Made by a program: the position numbers and the translations under genes
Notes under the pieces: generated by a model
Databases searched by the model: none
Seen by the model: only the letters and a program-made list of their open reading frames with translations
What the model was told of the DNA's origin: nothing
Shown: positions 1 through 12,400 of the stretch, piece by piece
Layout of the letters: each line of letters begins with the position of its first letter
Position numbering within the stretch: the stretch's first letter is position 1
NCBI GenBank assembly: GCA_015680685.1
Contig: MNCI01001974.1
Span: 16,620 to 80,619 of the forward strand
DNA from: Gnetum montanum
Lineage: Eukaryota; Streptophyta; Gnetopsida; Gnetales; Gnetaceae
DNA: 64,000 nucleotides
Direction of reading: 5' to 3'

Positions 1-620
1 AAAGCTTTTCCTATTAATGACATCGCAAAGACTCTGATAATCGTATGTGGCCACTGTTGAAGCAACAAGGATTCAGATCGAAAAGTGACTAAGTGAGTGT
101 TGGGATCCCCCTCCCCATTGTATTTGGTGAAATGAGGGAGGGACATCCCCGGCGGTAACGACAGCATAGGAACCGTTGGACTAATCGGATCATCCTGATA
201 AAAGTCCATGATCTGAACAGCATTAGATCCAGCAACTTTGAGGCGTCGAAGCTCCTCGGTAAGAGTCTGTATCAATTGGAAATCTTGGCCCAAGCCTGTT
301 GATGGAGGTGCCTATGAAGAAGGCATAGGAGGTTGGACCTGGAGGGCGGCGCAAGGGAACGGAAATGACGAAATGGGTTGACTGGCTGCTTGTGGGGCAG
401 GGATCCCAGCAGGCAGGGGAGCCTTCGAAGACCACCACCCGTTGGCTTGCGTAGAGGGGTTGGCAGCTGCGTGGTGCACAAGATAGGGATGGGTATACTG
501 CTGGATCCTCTGTGGAACTTGCGCTATAGGTGCAACCGGGGGCTGCACGCCATACACCATAGACTGAGTATGTTGCGCCGTCGGGTTGGCCCACTGACCT
601 GCGACAGGCTGTTGGATGTA
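1..620 (-). pseudogene. gag: Tat-type gag, middle part (truncated by window edge)
   Basis: Capsid region of a Ty3/gypsy Tat-type Gag, read right to left. About 311 to 1 aligns in protein with the Gag of the other two Tat elements (18748-19209 plus; 41050-40430 minus): shared segments include DFQLIQTL, LPHFTKYNGE and LLLQQWPHTII. The stretch 620-312 is a Pro/Gln-rich linker. It is the continuation of the Gag that starts at 2986: the reading frame runs on at 620 if the solo LTR 626-2185 and one copy of its target duplication are ignored. An in-frame stop near 312 shows decay. The rest of the element lies left of the window. Identification is by comparison with copies in this window and the Retrotrans_gag pattern. 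Confidence 0.85.
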
Positions 621-625
621 TGTTT
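621..625. repeat. Target-site duplication of the solo LTR (left copy; right copy 2186-2190)
   Basis: TGTTT directly precedes the LTR start and directly follows the LTR end at 2186-2190. Removing the LTR plus one copy restores an open gag frame on the minus strand. Confidence 0.95.
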
Positions 626-2185
626 TGAAACACCGTGAAAATTACGAGTCAGCCTCAGGTGAAGATTGGTAATTCAAGCGAGAACGCACCTCAAATTTGT
701 TCAAGGACAAGTTTACGCTCTATCACGCACGGCAGCATAATGAGCGTAGTAAGCTCCAAGACAGTTGAAGGCAGAATCCAGAGAAGCATGACAGGTTGGC
801 ATTTTTGCTTGCGGCACATAAATAACTGGTCTTTATGCTCGTTACGCGGCAGTGCGTACCAGTGCGTGGGTCATAATTCAAGTTGCACGCTCGTTACGCT
901 TCATCACGTGCAGCTGCGTGGTAAGCGTAAGTTATGCATTATTTACGCTTTATCACGTGCAGTTGCGTAATGAGCGTAAGTTATACTTTGTTTACGCTTC
1001 ACCACGCGTAGCTGCGTAGTGAGCGTACGTTACATTTACGCTTTGTCACGCACAGTTACGTGGTGGGCGTAAAACAATCTTGAGCTCATTGTTTTTACAC
1101 CAGATTACGCTCATACATGCAACAAAATGCGAATGAGTGTAATACAGCCTAAATGCAGCCGAGGAACGCTTAACATGTACCCGCTCCTCACACGCACAAC
1201 ACGCAAACGAGCGTGTTGTGCGTAGTCGCAGTCTGACTTAAAAGAATCACGTCAACAGGACCCGCAACATTCGGGCCCACATCATCAGGGTGCACCTTTT
1301 TTCACGGAAGCGTCGCAGCCTGTAAATACCCCAGTTGACAAAGATACAGAGGTTCGAGGATTCGGGGAGTTGGCTAGTTGACAAGTTGACAAACCAGAGA
1401 AACAGAAGCATTTTTCTGAGCACCAGAGCACTTATCACTTTTGTTGGCAGCAGATCAAAAGGGCGAGAGCATTTTCTGAGCGAGGAAACACTTATCTCCT
1501 TAAGCAGAGAAACAAAGAGCAACCTTTTGGTAACTGCTGACAACACCATCCTTCAGCAGGAACAGAGCGTAGTACGCCTGAGCTTTAACAACAGGAGAGA
1601 TCGCTGCCCTGAGCAGAACCTACCCGAAGCAAAGAAGCAGAACAGGGATCACGGAGTCGTCTTGCCCAGTTAGCAGGTTCTATCGATCAGAAGATCGGCA
1701 GAATTCAGAGCTTGACCATTCTTGAACCTGAGCTTTGGCCTACGAGGTAGATCGGACTTCTGCCTAGACAGTTTCCTTGTTGTTTTGTGCTCATTTTGTA
1801 TCAAGTTGTTGGGGGTTTTCTCCCATTGCAACGTGATATACAATCATACATTTTATCCGAGATTGAAACATAGATCTTTGATCTTTGAGAATTACGCGTT
1901 TCTCTCCCGATTAGCATCTGTTCAACGTTTTTAACGTTATCCCCGTAGCGATCCATCTACGTCGTTTTCCTCCCGTTTCACGATTTCTTGAATCAAATCG
2001 CAGCACGCAAAGATCCGTAATCATCATCACTTTACTGACCCGTAAGTCCCTATCTGATCGACAAGACCATTCAGGGCACCGCAGATTCATTTTTCCAGCT
2101 TAGCCCTCGCGCGGATCCATGGTTAAAACTATGTACACGGAATCTCGGTCGGTATTTCCAGATGCCGACGTTTTCCGTCGTTACA
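626..2185 (+). mobile_element. Solo LTR of a Tat-type element, inserted in gag
   Basis: 1,560-bp LTR starting TGAAACACCGTGA and ending ...CGTCGTTACA, the same termini as the other Tat LTRs here. It is flanked by a perfect 5-bp target-site duplication, TGTTT at 621-625 and 2186-2190. No internal region follows, so it is a solo LTR left by recombination between two LTRs. It is oriented opposite to the element it interrupts. The U3 part (about 830-1075) holds a tandem array of TTTACGCT...AGCGTAA hairpin-like units. A weakened TATA-like TGTAAATA lies near 1321. The mirror-image LTR of the host element lies at 3232-4647. Confidence 0.95.
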
Positions 2186-2190
2186 TGTTT

Positions 2191-2986
2191 GTGGCTAAGC
2201 GGTTGCAGGGATTTGCTGAGTTTGCGAATGCAGAAGCGACATGGTCTGGGCCGGGCACGTTACAGATACGTTATGGGGTTGTATATAAGGAATGAAATGA
2301 GGCGCAGTGGTCACCGGGATCACCACTGGGATGCTAAGTATCCGTGGTGACGGAACCACCCCCGTGTTATTGTGCGGTATTTGTGCTTGCAACCCAGACG
2401 GCTGCGCATTGGCCTACGGCATGGCAGGGAAATACATCTGCGTGGTCATGGCTGGGTCAAGAGGTGTGACTTCTCCATTGAAGGGAAACAAGGGATTTAT
2501 ATATGTTTGGGGGCTCAGCGTATGGAACGAAGGTTCTAGAGTATGGAACGAATGTTCTGACTGGGCCTCAAATTCATCCTCTTCTTCCCCATGCTGGGGC
2601 TCCACCACAACTTGTGAAGCCTGGCCTTTGGCCATGACCAACTGTGTGATAAGTTCGTGTTGGTGTTTAGTCAAGGGAATTATGTCGTAAGCTGTTGGCT
2701 TAAAATCATAGCCCCCTCGGTGGAGCACCTCGAAGTTTCGTTTCGCTTCAAGCTCGGCTCGGTTGAGAGCCAGCCTCGCCTGGATCTTAACGCATATGAA
2801 GTTGTATTCTTCAGGGGTTATAACCGTGAAGATAGGCTCTTTTCCCTGGAGCCTCAATGAATGACGCAATGGGCCTTGAGATCCCGTTGCGCTAGGAGCT
2901 GGTCCTGTGACCGCCATAGGATTCACAGGTGCGGCACCGAGATCGGTAGGGACCAGGGCAGTTGTGGTTGTGTACAAGGAATCCAT
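2191..2986 (-). pseudogene. gag: Tat-type gag, N-terminal part
   Basis: The start ATG at 2986 (MDSLYTTTTAL...) matches the position of the Gag starts of Tat-A (17698) and Tat-B (42107), each a short leader after the primer binding site. Residues about 45-120 align with the other two copies: a LQ(G/N)KEP segment, a YNF(I/L)(C/Y) segment, then ELE.K..(F/Y) and a conserved L(T/M/I)...Q block. A TAG at 2416-2414 and another at 2197-2195 interrupt the frame. Between and after them the same frame stays open and Pro/Gln-rich to the solo LTR at 2185, then continues at 620. Gag forms the particle; this copy is dead. Confidence 0.85.
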
Positions 2987-3203
2987 TGATCAATGAAGTT
3001 AGCGGTAACTGGTAATCGGATCTAAGAAATGGCTGGCAACAAAAGCACAAAAAAGGCTTTCTACCCTGTAGGATTTCAAAGAAATCGTCCTTGCGACCGA
3101 TCTATACCACGCGATTGACCGTAGACTTCCCTAGAGGTATTACGTCTATGGTTTAGGGTATGGATCACTACCAGGGCTACTCGAAATATTCAGATCAGAG
3201 CCT

Positions 3204-3225
3204 GCAGGCCCTCCTTCTAGTGTCA
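3204..3225 (-). other. Primer binding site of the leftmost Tat element
   Basis: Directly inside the 5' LTR (LTR edge at 3232), the minus strand reads TGACACTAGAAGGAGGGCC. This matches the sites of Tat-A (TGGCACTAGAAGGAGGGC) and Tat-B (TGGTGCTAGAAGGAGGGC) except for decay in the TGG that would pair with the tRNA CCA end. Confidence 0.7.
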
Positions 3226-3231
3226 GAAAAC

Positions 3232-4647
3232 TGTAATGACAGAAAACGTCAGCAGCTGGAAATACCGACTGAGGTTCCGCGTATACAGTTTTAACCACGG
3301 ATCCGCGTGAGGGCTATGCTGGAAAAAGCGAATCCGTGGCACCCTGAACGGTCTTGTTGATCAAACAAGGACTTACGGGTCAGTAAAACGATGAAGATTA
3401 CGAATCTTTGCGTGCTTCGATTTGATTCGAGGGATCGTGAAATAGAAGAAAAACGACGTGGATGGATCGCTACGATGATAACGTCAAACACGCCGAAGAA
3501 ATGCTAATCAGGAGAGAAATGCGTGATTTTCAAAGATCTATGTTTCGATTTTTGAAAGAATGTATGATTTGTATGTCACGTTACAATGGTAGAGACCCCC
3601 AATAACTTGATGCAAAAATGAGCACAAAACAACAAGGAAACTGTCCAGACAGAAGTCCGATCTACCTCGTACGCCAAAGCTGGGATGCAAGGATGGTCAA
3701 GCTTTGAGGTTTGCCGATCAACTATTTCTGACCGGTAGAGTCTGCAAACTGGGCGAGACGATCTCACAATCCCTGTTCTGCTTCTTTGCTTCAAGTAGGT
3801 TCTGCTCAGGGCAGCAATCGCTAATGGAGAAAGTCATATCTTCCCCAAAGGAATGATCTCTCTTGTTGCTAAGGCTCAAGTGCACTGTGCTCTGTTCTTG
3901 CTGAAGGATGGTGCTGTTGGCAGTTGCCAAAAGGTTGTTCTTTGTTTCTCTACTCAAGGTGATAAGTGCTTCCTTGCTCAGAAAATGCTCTTGCCCTTTT
4001 GATTTTCTGCTGCTGCCTCTTTTTTTTATCAACTGGTCTATTTATAGGCTGCGAGGTCCCATAAAAAGGCGCAACCCTGATGATGCGGGTCCTGGATATT
4101 TTGGGTTCCGTTTACACGACCATTTTAAGTTAGACTGTGACTACGCACAATATGCTTCTTTGCGTGTTGTGCGTGTGAAGAGCAGGTACATGTTGAGTGT
4201 GTTTCAATTGCTTTCAGGTTATATTACACTTATTCGCGTTGTGTTGCGTGTATGAGCGTAATCTGGTATAAAAACAATAGGCTCAAAATTGTCTTATGCT
4301 CACTACGCAGCTGCACGTAACGAAGCGTAAACAATGTCTAATTTACGCTCACTACGCAGCCGCGTGTAACGAAGCGTAAATAATGTCTAGCCTTAGTGAT
4401 GAAATACGCAATGGTACGCACTGCCGCGTAACGAGCATAAAGACGAGTTATCCATACGCCACGAGAAAAAGTGTCGAACTGTTGTGCTTCTCTAGACTCT
4501 GCCTTCGACTATTTTGGAGCTTATTATGCTCATTACGCTGCCGTGCGTAATAGAGCATAAACTTGTCCTTGAACAAAGCTGATGCGCGCTCTCGCTTGAA
4601 TTGCGAATCTTTGCCTGAGGCCAACTCGTAATCTTCACGGTGTTTCA
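3232..4647 (-). mobile_element. 5' LTR of the leftmost Tat-type element
   Basis: 1,416-bp LTR. Plus-strand edges are TGTAATGACAG and CGGTGTTTCA, so on its own strand it runs TGAAACACCGTGA to CATTACA, like the other Tat LTRs. TATAAATA on the minus strand (tatttata at 4039-4046) is the likely promoter. TTACGC/GCGTAA-rich repeats fill U3 (about 4130-4570). Primer binding site and gag follow to the left, so this is the 5' LTR. With the solo LTR at 626-2185 it forms a roughly 1.4-kb inverted repeat around about 1 kb of gag. Confidence 0.92.
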
Positions 4648-4761
4648 GGAATTACCTTGAGTGTTTTGCATGATGGTAAAAGAATAATTTTCCATCATGG
4701 AAGGTATCTTAAGGCTAATGTGATAATGGCATTAGCTAAGGTATTCTTGACTTGGGGAATG
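4648..4761. other. Flanking DNA, nothing recognised
   Basis: About 110 bp of AT-rich DNA between the leftmost Tat LTR and the presumed copia LTR start. The target-site duplication of the left element would be GGAAT (4648-4652), but its partner lies outside the window. Confidence 0.5.
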
Positions 4762-5900
4762 TGTTGGATATTAATATATGTAAACTAGTAAATTAATGTT
4801 TTGGCTAAGTCATAGTAAGGTAGTAGATGTTTTGTTTTACGTGCATAAAATTTAGTGACTTGGTTGACCACTAATTGAGAATCACCCTTTATGATTGAAC
4901 ATGTGAACCTACAATTGTGAGCTATCATCAAACCTCTAATTAACTCTTTATAATATACTATATTATTAGTACATTAAAATTAAAAATGATAATCAGAAGG
5001 TTAGATCTCACTAGAGGGAAGTGTTATGATGATAGAAGCACTAAGTCCATGTGCAATTGAAGCTTTGTCAAAGTTCATAATGGTCTCATAACTTTTGGAT
5101 AAATTGTTAACAATGTTGACATGTTCATTGGAGAATTTAGAATCTATGGTTGTGTTATTCTCAATTGGAAAAGTTTTTGACTACATGGATATGGTTTGTG
5201 GTGACCTTTTGGTATGTCAAAACCTTAGAAAATGAAGAACATGAAAATTTTCCTACAATCTTGGAGGGATAAGAAAGAAAAAGATGACAAGAGCAAGATA
5301 AAAGCTTATTAGTGTAAGGACAATGTCTTCATGATGATTGAAATAAGAGCTTCCTGGTATCAAAATGAGAGATGAGTTGTCAAGATAAGAGCTAGGATGA
5401 TAAAATGAGAACTATGATGTTGATCTGAGATGGCACAAACTATCAATTAGAAAATGAAGTCTACAAGCCAAAAGAAGGTATTCTAAGATCTACCAAATGT
5501 CTAAAATATTAGAAAAATATCCTAGAGTTCAAAGTATAGTTGTAGATCAAATGTTTCAATATAACAATAGATGATTCATTTGTTGCTAGGATGTCCCATC
5601 TAGGACATCGAAAGTGAGAAATCCCATTTGGGAAGTCCTAAGTGAGACATCCTAATTTTCTGTGGGATGTCCCCTATAAATATGAGCTATTTTCAGAGAG
5701 TCATCCCAAGCTCAAATGGAATGTTTGAATTAGTCATTTCCTAGTTGTTGCATGAATTTCAAAGAGTTCTTGAAAAGTAAAAGGTTATAAAAAAGTGAAA
5801 TTCTTGGGAAACAAATAAGCACTATTCATAGAAATATCTATCATTATCTACATTAAGTGAATTAGCTTTCTTCATCATTGTGAATTGTTGTATGTGTGCC
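4762..5900 (+). mobile_element. Probable Ty1/copia 5' LTR, left part (split by Athila element)
   Basis: Starts TGTTGGATATTAA, a usual copia LTR beginning, and contains a plus-strand TATAAATA at 5675-5682. It is cut at 5900 by the Athila-type element. The sequence resumes at 57350 and reaches a copia-type primer binding site at 57827, giving a joined LTR of about 1.6 kb. I infer the LTR from its position between a TGTTGG start and a PBS plus gag; I cannot see a second copy. No coding is visible in it. Confidence 0.45.
5896..5900. repeat. Target-site duplication of the Athila element (left; right copy 57345-57349)
   Basis: GTGCC on the left, ATGCC on the right: four of five bases agree and the difference is a transition. 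Both directly abut the LTR ends. Confidence 0.75.
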
Positions 5901-6797
5901 TGATGAGTAGCAAGGTACCCCTATGCCCAACCATACGAATCATGAGCGTGTATGCATGACTTGGTCGAATTCTGAATATTGCAAGCACTTACGTACATAG
6001 AATTCTAGCTAGCAAAACCTCAGTTAGAACAATCATTGTCTTCCCAACCCCACTTGTGATATTCTTAAGCGATGGTTTAGTGAGATTGAGGAAAATGATT
6101 TTTATCAATTTTTCTTTTGATCTTTAAAGTCTAATTCTTCTAGTATAGGAAATGAAATGCTATGTAATTTTATGATTTCTCTACTCTGTCACTTAACTAT
6201 CCCTACCATAAACAATTAGTTCCATCTTCCGTGCACATCCTGAACATGTCCTAACCACTACTGTGTTACCAAACATCAAGCATCACTATGTTGCCAAGTG
6301 TCAGGTATATGTTTGAGGTGGTCGTGCCTATGGTTCTCATAAACTATGAAAAGAGCAGTAACTATAAAACGATAATAATAAATGATTTTAGAATGATTAA
6401 AATGTTAAAATATTAAAATGCTTAAATGCTTAAGTAGTTAAATCCAAATAATACAAGGAATGTTCAAAAAGCTCATCTTTATTGTAGGTCATGCCAATGG
6501 GGTCAAGTATATTGGCACTCAAATAAAGAGCTATACACCCTTCTCACTCTTGCTATGGGCACTTGGGAAATATTCTAACTTTCACAAAAACAAACTACAA
6601 GAGCTTCAATACAACTAACTCAACAGATTCCATAAATGCTACAGGTGCACGCATATTTATAGTGGAAGATAGACTTAGCATTAACGAGGTTGCATTAATG
6701 CATGAACAGATGTGTCGATAGGGTTATGTCATCGTGGTCACATCAACAAGGCATCATTAATGCAGCCCAATTGATGCATCAACTCAACACTTCATCA
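5901..6797 (-). mobile_element. 3' LTR of the Athila-type element
   Basis: Plus-strand edges TGATGAGTAGC and ACTTCATCA (TGATGA/TCATCA inverted termini). It matches 56448-57344 along its length and is the same size, 897 bp. A minus-strand TATAAAT (atttata at 6655-6661) shows the element is transcribed leftwards. The neighbouring interior sequence on the minus strand, GTGGAGGTA before the LTR, is a short candidate polypurine tract. Confidence 0.93.
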
Positions 6798-9488
6798 TAC
6801 CTCCACGATTGAGTGAAAACTTGTCCTCAAGTTTATTACAATTTGGAAGGAATGAAGTTATTAATGGTACACATGACAAAACACATCTACATAAACACTA
6901 ACTATATCAACATACCAAGTGCCTGAGTGTATGGAAAAACAAATTACAAAATTATGATGCTCATAGAGAATGAAATTGAACACCTTGATAGAAATGGATT
7001 CTCAACCCTATCGAAATGCTAAAATTGCTAGAGAAGATTACATAGTTCATTGTGGTAGTGGTTCTGATGGGCCTTTTCCAGCTTTTGGTGCATGTGGTGA
7101 TTGAGGCGTTGATGATGGTTTCCCTGCAGTAGCTGCAACTTTCATAATCAATAAAAAAGCCTCCAACAATGCCCTCATCTTATCCTCTTTGCTTCTAGGA
7201 TCATTCACCATCTAGATAGCTTCACTAATGTGTGCTAGAATGGGAACATCCCAAGGACATGGAAGTGTAGGGAAAAGTTCCTTCAGATTGATAAACCAAG
7301 AAGTGAACTATTTTCATTCGATATCAAATTCTTGGACCAATGTTTGTAGTTTCTGGTAGTAATTCATTCGTCAGGTCAAGTTCTCTACAACTATGCATTG
7401 TTCTTCAAAATGGGTAAGAAGAACTTTGAGTTCTACATTTGTTATTTCTAGCTTTTTCTTTGTCTCTTTATGCACTTAGAACTCACCCTCATACAAAGAA
7501 TACAAGCTGGCCACTTGTTTCTATAGGTCTGACCGCAACCTTCCAGCTATCAGTATAGCCAGGTTTACATAACAGAGATTGACTAATTCCATGTATTCTA
7601 TCATCTTTTCAATTTGTAGCTCTTTGAGACTAATATTAGCTTGGTTGTAGGTGTTCAACCTATCGAAGATGGGTTGCAATACCTCAACACCTTCCTTGAG
7701 TTGTTAGAGTGCTTGGTTCATTGTAGCCTTTGTGACTTGAATTTATTTTTCATTAACTTCCTTTAGCAACCCACTTGGTCCCTATAGTGATTTTTTACTT
7801 GTTCAAACTTAAGGGCCTCATTTTTCTAAGTGGCAATTTCAATAGCTAATTTTTTTTGAAAGGCTCAAACTTCCTCCATGAACAGATTACAATTTTTGAC
7901 CATCAATCTCCTTACATAAGTGTTTACCCTAGCTAGCACTTCTTACTGTTGATGGATAAAAGTATTCATATGTTGATTTTCATCACCAACATTGCACAGG
8001 CGATAAACTTCTCCGGTTAACCTGACATTCTCCTAGTGAACCTCTGCCAAGTTCTTGTTTAGATGGTAAGAATGAGTGTTTGTTAAGGCCTTATCAAAAA
8101 TTTCTTACTCTTAGTTGTTCTCAACTGTTTGAAGTTTGGTTTGAAGTTGTTGAAAAGCTTCATCCCTAGTGAGTTCACAATTGAGAAGAGCTAGATCAAC
8201 AAGTTGGACCCTCAGTTGGGAAACTTCCATAGCTAAGCATTGATAATCTACCTGGGTTACTTCAAGTTTCCCCTCCAAGATAACGCAGTTGCCCCTTGCT
8301 AAGAGAAGCTCTGATAGAGTTCTAGTGATGTTGTTTGGAAGATCAAAAACATTTGGAAGCAGTTGCCTAGTTCCCACTAGTCAATCCAACAATTCTTCAT
8401 GTTGGGTTGCATTGATTCTACTATGTTGAGTTCTTGTGGATGTCTGTACATCTTCAAGTGCATGTACATCTAGTACAAATGCTAAAGGTGCATTAAGGGT
8501 TGTAGAGATTGTGTCAGCAACCACTTCTATCACAACTTCTTGTCCCTTTTGTTGCATTACCAAGGTAGTCGCCCCCTCTTCATCCTCCAAGTGCATCGAG
8601 AAAGTAGAAGAATTTCCTAAAATGTCAAGAAATAGTTGTTGGGTGGACACCATTACTTCTCAGAAATTGGGGTCTTTTCTTGTAGGAACTTATGTTCATG
8701 TGGTAAAAAACATTAGCCTAGCTTTCTCTAGAAAACTCACCGATTGAGACACTTGTTCAAGATGGCTCATTGTAGGGTGGTACACCGAAGAGCCTTCTCC
8801 ACTGCCAATTCCTACACATTACTTCTGTTGGCTCAAGAGTGATTGTTGGATCTCGAGTATGTGTTCTGCAATCATGTGCAAAATAGACCTTGTTCTTTGT
8901 GCAAGTAGTGGAGGTGGTTGCTACTCTTCCCTTATTTGTGTTGTGGCAAGAGTCTAGTCTTTCATCATCTCACACCATGAGGCAATTAGGGTGTCACAAA
9001 GTGTATCATTAGCACAACGTACTATCCCTACCCATTTGCACAACTTTTTGATTAGGTAGGAAAAGGGTAGAGCTCACCTTCCACATTCATTTTCAGCAAA
9101 TCTTTTCTAAATTTCAAGGAAAAGTAACTGTGGAAGGTTAATGAAAAACTTCTTGCTTAGAGCAGCACATGCATGAGCAGAGAAGGTAGTGATCTTGCTA
9201 GGTCTTACCATTGGATTAAGGTGGTAAGATGAAATTTTTGAGTAAATCCTCTATACGGTGGTTAGTGTGCCAAACTCCTTATGTTCTACCCCATAGCACC
9301 ATTTGATCCACTCCCCTTTTACCTCAGGGTTTACTTGTTTTGGAATCTCCATCACATTAGCTCTGGTCATAGGCAACCCAAGAGCTTACATGATTGCTTC
9401 TATAGAGTAAGATACATGACTATCCTTGATTCTTACTCTAGACCCTAGTTGTCAATTTGTCCAAAACAGATAAGTTTCTCCTAGGTAC
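6798..9488 (-). pseudogene. Athila extra ORF, C-terminal part: plant-transposon-protein-like domain plus coiled coil
   Basis: Degraded ORF read from about 9460 to 7020 on the minus strand, between integrase and 3' LTR, where Athila elements carry an extra (env-like position) ORF. About 9330-9030 encodes a segment whose pattern (H..P...PSK.T....A, INLP, LPFSYLIKKLC.WVGI) resembles the 'putative plant transposon protein' domain (PF20167 type) common in Athila-related ORFs. Open stretches at 8653-8381 and 8377-8111 follow, the second rich in Leu/Glu/Gln heptads typical of a coiled coil. Several TAG stops interrupt it. No signal peptide or membrane anchor is clear, so I do not call it an envelope. 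6798-7020 holds only the 3' untranslated part. Confidence 0.6.
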
Positions 9489-9489
9489 C

Positions 9490-12400
9490 TGTTGGCGACC
9501 GTTTGGGACGCAACCGCCAACGAGTGTCCTCGAATTGGATTTAGGTGCTTGCTGGTCTCTCGCAACACCAAGGCCCAGATACCTCCGAATAGACTCAGTA
9601 GTTAATGTGAGTATATGTGTGTGCTGTTGCGGTGTGCGGTTGTGAAATATGAAATGGTTGTGTTGTGTGTAAACTACAAATGACTTATCTTAAAGAGATT
9701 CAGCCAACTTTGCCAAGTACTGTGAGTTGTTGAGAGTTCCTATTTTGTTCAATTTCCTAGTCTATGTGGACCTTATAATACCTAATTGTAATAAATAAAA
9801 TTTTGCAAAAACATTTGAGCACAACTCTGCGAATCTACTCTTAATTTTCCCTAGAGAAAGAGATAGTTCCACAAGAAAACTAGAAATAGAGTAAGATTCA
9901 ATGAAAATAGATAGAAAGGAAAGCAGATTTGTGTTAAGACCTCAAATATTTAAAGGGAAAATAATAAGAGTAAACACTTCACAATAAAGCTATCCAAAAT
10001 TCAATATCTACGAATTGTTCAAACATCCAAGGCTCAAATAAGCAATTTCTTCAAGACAATCCTACTATGCTACCAAAAAATTGTTGCGTAAACTATCACG
10101 TACGAGACTCCATTTTGGCTAGATAATGGACGTCAACAATTGCATTCAATAGAACCTTCAAAAGACCTAAAAATTTTTGATTGAAATACCACAGAGATTC
10201 ACATTAAAAATAAAAGAAAGCTAGTCTGGTCCCATCAAAATACTAAAGTTTTTCTGAACCCTCTTGACTATTGAATCGTTCAACGGCTTGACTACAAGAA
10301 GAGGCTCTCTTACAACAATCCCAATAGCAATTCTTATACGTTGTACAATAATCAAATTCACTACTAAAATGCTCTTAAGGCTTTCAAACACAAGCACTTC
10401 TATGGCAAAATTTTAATAGAAATTTTCAATTATGCAACAAGAACAATAAGAGCAATCTAAAAATCCCAAAATTACTTGCCAAGGATGATACTATCTAAAC
10501 CACTAGCTAAATAATTTAAACAAAATAAAAAATAAAAAACATAACTCAAAGGACTATGAAAAAGAGGCTAAAATATTTTCTTTAGCAAGTCATCTTACAA
10601 GCAATCTTTCATAATGTCTTCCAAGAGTGTGTCTCCAAGTGAGAGCTCCCAAAAGTGTTGTCAAGTGGTGTTTTTTTTTCTTCTTACCCTTGAAGCCTTT
10701 ATATAGGGTTCAAAAGGTAGTTACATATTCAAAAATATCTTAGCTAACTTCTCTCCCAAGTAACTTGCCCAACAAGTTAGGAGATTACTTACCCAACAAG
10801 CTAGGAGATTACTTGCCCAACAAGTTAGGTAAGGTACAAAAATTTTGGGTGGTTGTAACCACCATAGAGATATAAAAGCTGTAGCTGACAAGTGTCCCAT
10901 TTGATTGACAAGTGGCCCTTCAGTGCCAAGTGGTCACCATGGAGACAAAAAACCTATAGTTGACAAGTGGCCTTTTTAATTGCCAAGTGTCTTCATGGNA
11001 AAGTGGTAAAGGAAAGGATGTTGAAGTAAAATAAGGGGCTTAACAAAATTTAGCAAAATGAATGATGCTGAAGCCACATTAATGATAAACCAAATACCAA
11101 CAATTGGATAGACATATTTCTCAATTGAATTTAACAAGCTGGCCCAAAATGCTAATGTGTTTCCAACTGATCCATCTTCATTATCGCTGGAAATGATTTC
11201 TAGATGCGTCGTGTTCATGTCCAATAGGTCACACATGTTTCTGTTGGCGGACTTGTAGTGGCGATAGCTCCCGTACTTGCGGGTGAAGACTGGTAGCACC
11301 GCATTGTGAGCACCAGTAGCTCCATTTTAATAGTTGCATTGTCATTTAACCAATGTATACATGCATCATTGTTCCAAATCGTGGGCATCATCGATGGGTA
11401 GAGAAGGATCAAGGCATTTAGCCTTGCTCAGAAATTTTTTGGCACATGCTGCATCACCTGCACCTAAAGCTTTCTTGCTTCCTTGCCGCTTCTGTTGTGG
11501 TAGTTAGGCTTCTCATCCCCATTTCTATTCCCATTCTTGCTCTATATCATAATAGAGATCGAGAAGGTGAGCTCGGATGAATTCCAGCAAAGCAAACTGT
11601 TCATAGCTACGCACCAATACCTAGTGCACATCTTGTTGCAAACTAATGCATTGACAAAGGCTACGCAAGGTAGCTATAGACAACCTTCCAAAAAGGCATG
11701 GTCTTGGGATTTTGGGCCATATGGCGGGGCTATGAATGATGAAATTAGGATAGTCTTACCTAACTAGGCATGATTTTACTACAAAATCATAGGTCCCAGA
11801 TAAAAAAAATGAGCTGAGGTCACGGTGAGACGAGCCATTTATCATCTCAACAATGATGGGGACGGGTTCACAGCCATGGGAAAATTTCTTGAATTTGTTT
11901 TGTGTAATCCTAGATATCGTCTAAATGTGTGTGGAATTCTTTTTGTGGATCTAAATAAAATCATAATTTTGCTATATTGTGGGAATGATGCCTGAAGGTG
12001 GGGAACAACCCCAAAACTTTGTGCACCACGCATTCACATACGGGAACCCACTAATAGAGGAACCCCAGAAATACTCACTTATTAACTTACTCGCCAGGAC
12101 ACCGCTCACCTATTGGGACATCCACGGGAAACCTGCTAACCATAGGTTCATATGGCCCTGAAATATGGGTTCGAAATGACAATTACTAACTAATTGGCCA
12201 CTCCTTCCAATATTTTTAGTCCAGCATCTACATTACCCTATTTTTGCGTTCTCTCGCTGATGCATTTCTTGGGAACCCAAGCAAGTTCTAGGTGCTAGAT
12301 GTAGTCACACCATTTGCTGAACCCACAATTAGAAAAATCCTCTGAAATGGAATCAAAATCATAGGTTTCCTTCATGAAGTCTTCAGATTTCTGAAACTAG

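Noticed and set aside
223-970. Several open frames on both strands (e.g. 378-638, 635-970)
   Set aside because: They are shadows of the minus-strand gag or lie in the solo LTR; no domain, no homologue among the copies.
10999-10999. N as a sign of an assembly gap
   Set aside because: A single ambiguous base; sequence on both sides reads on without a break, so it is a base-call ambiguity.
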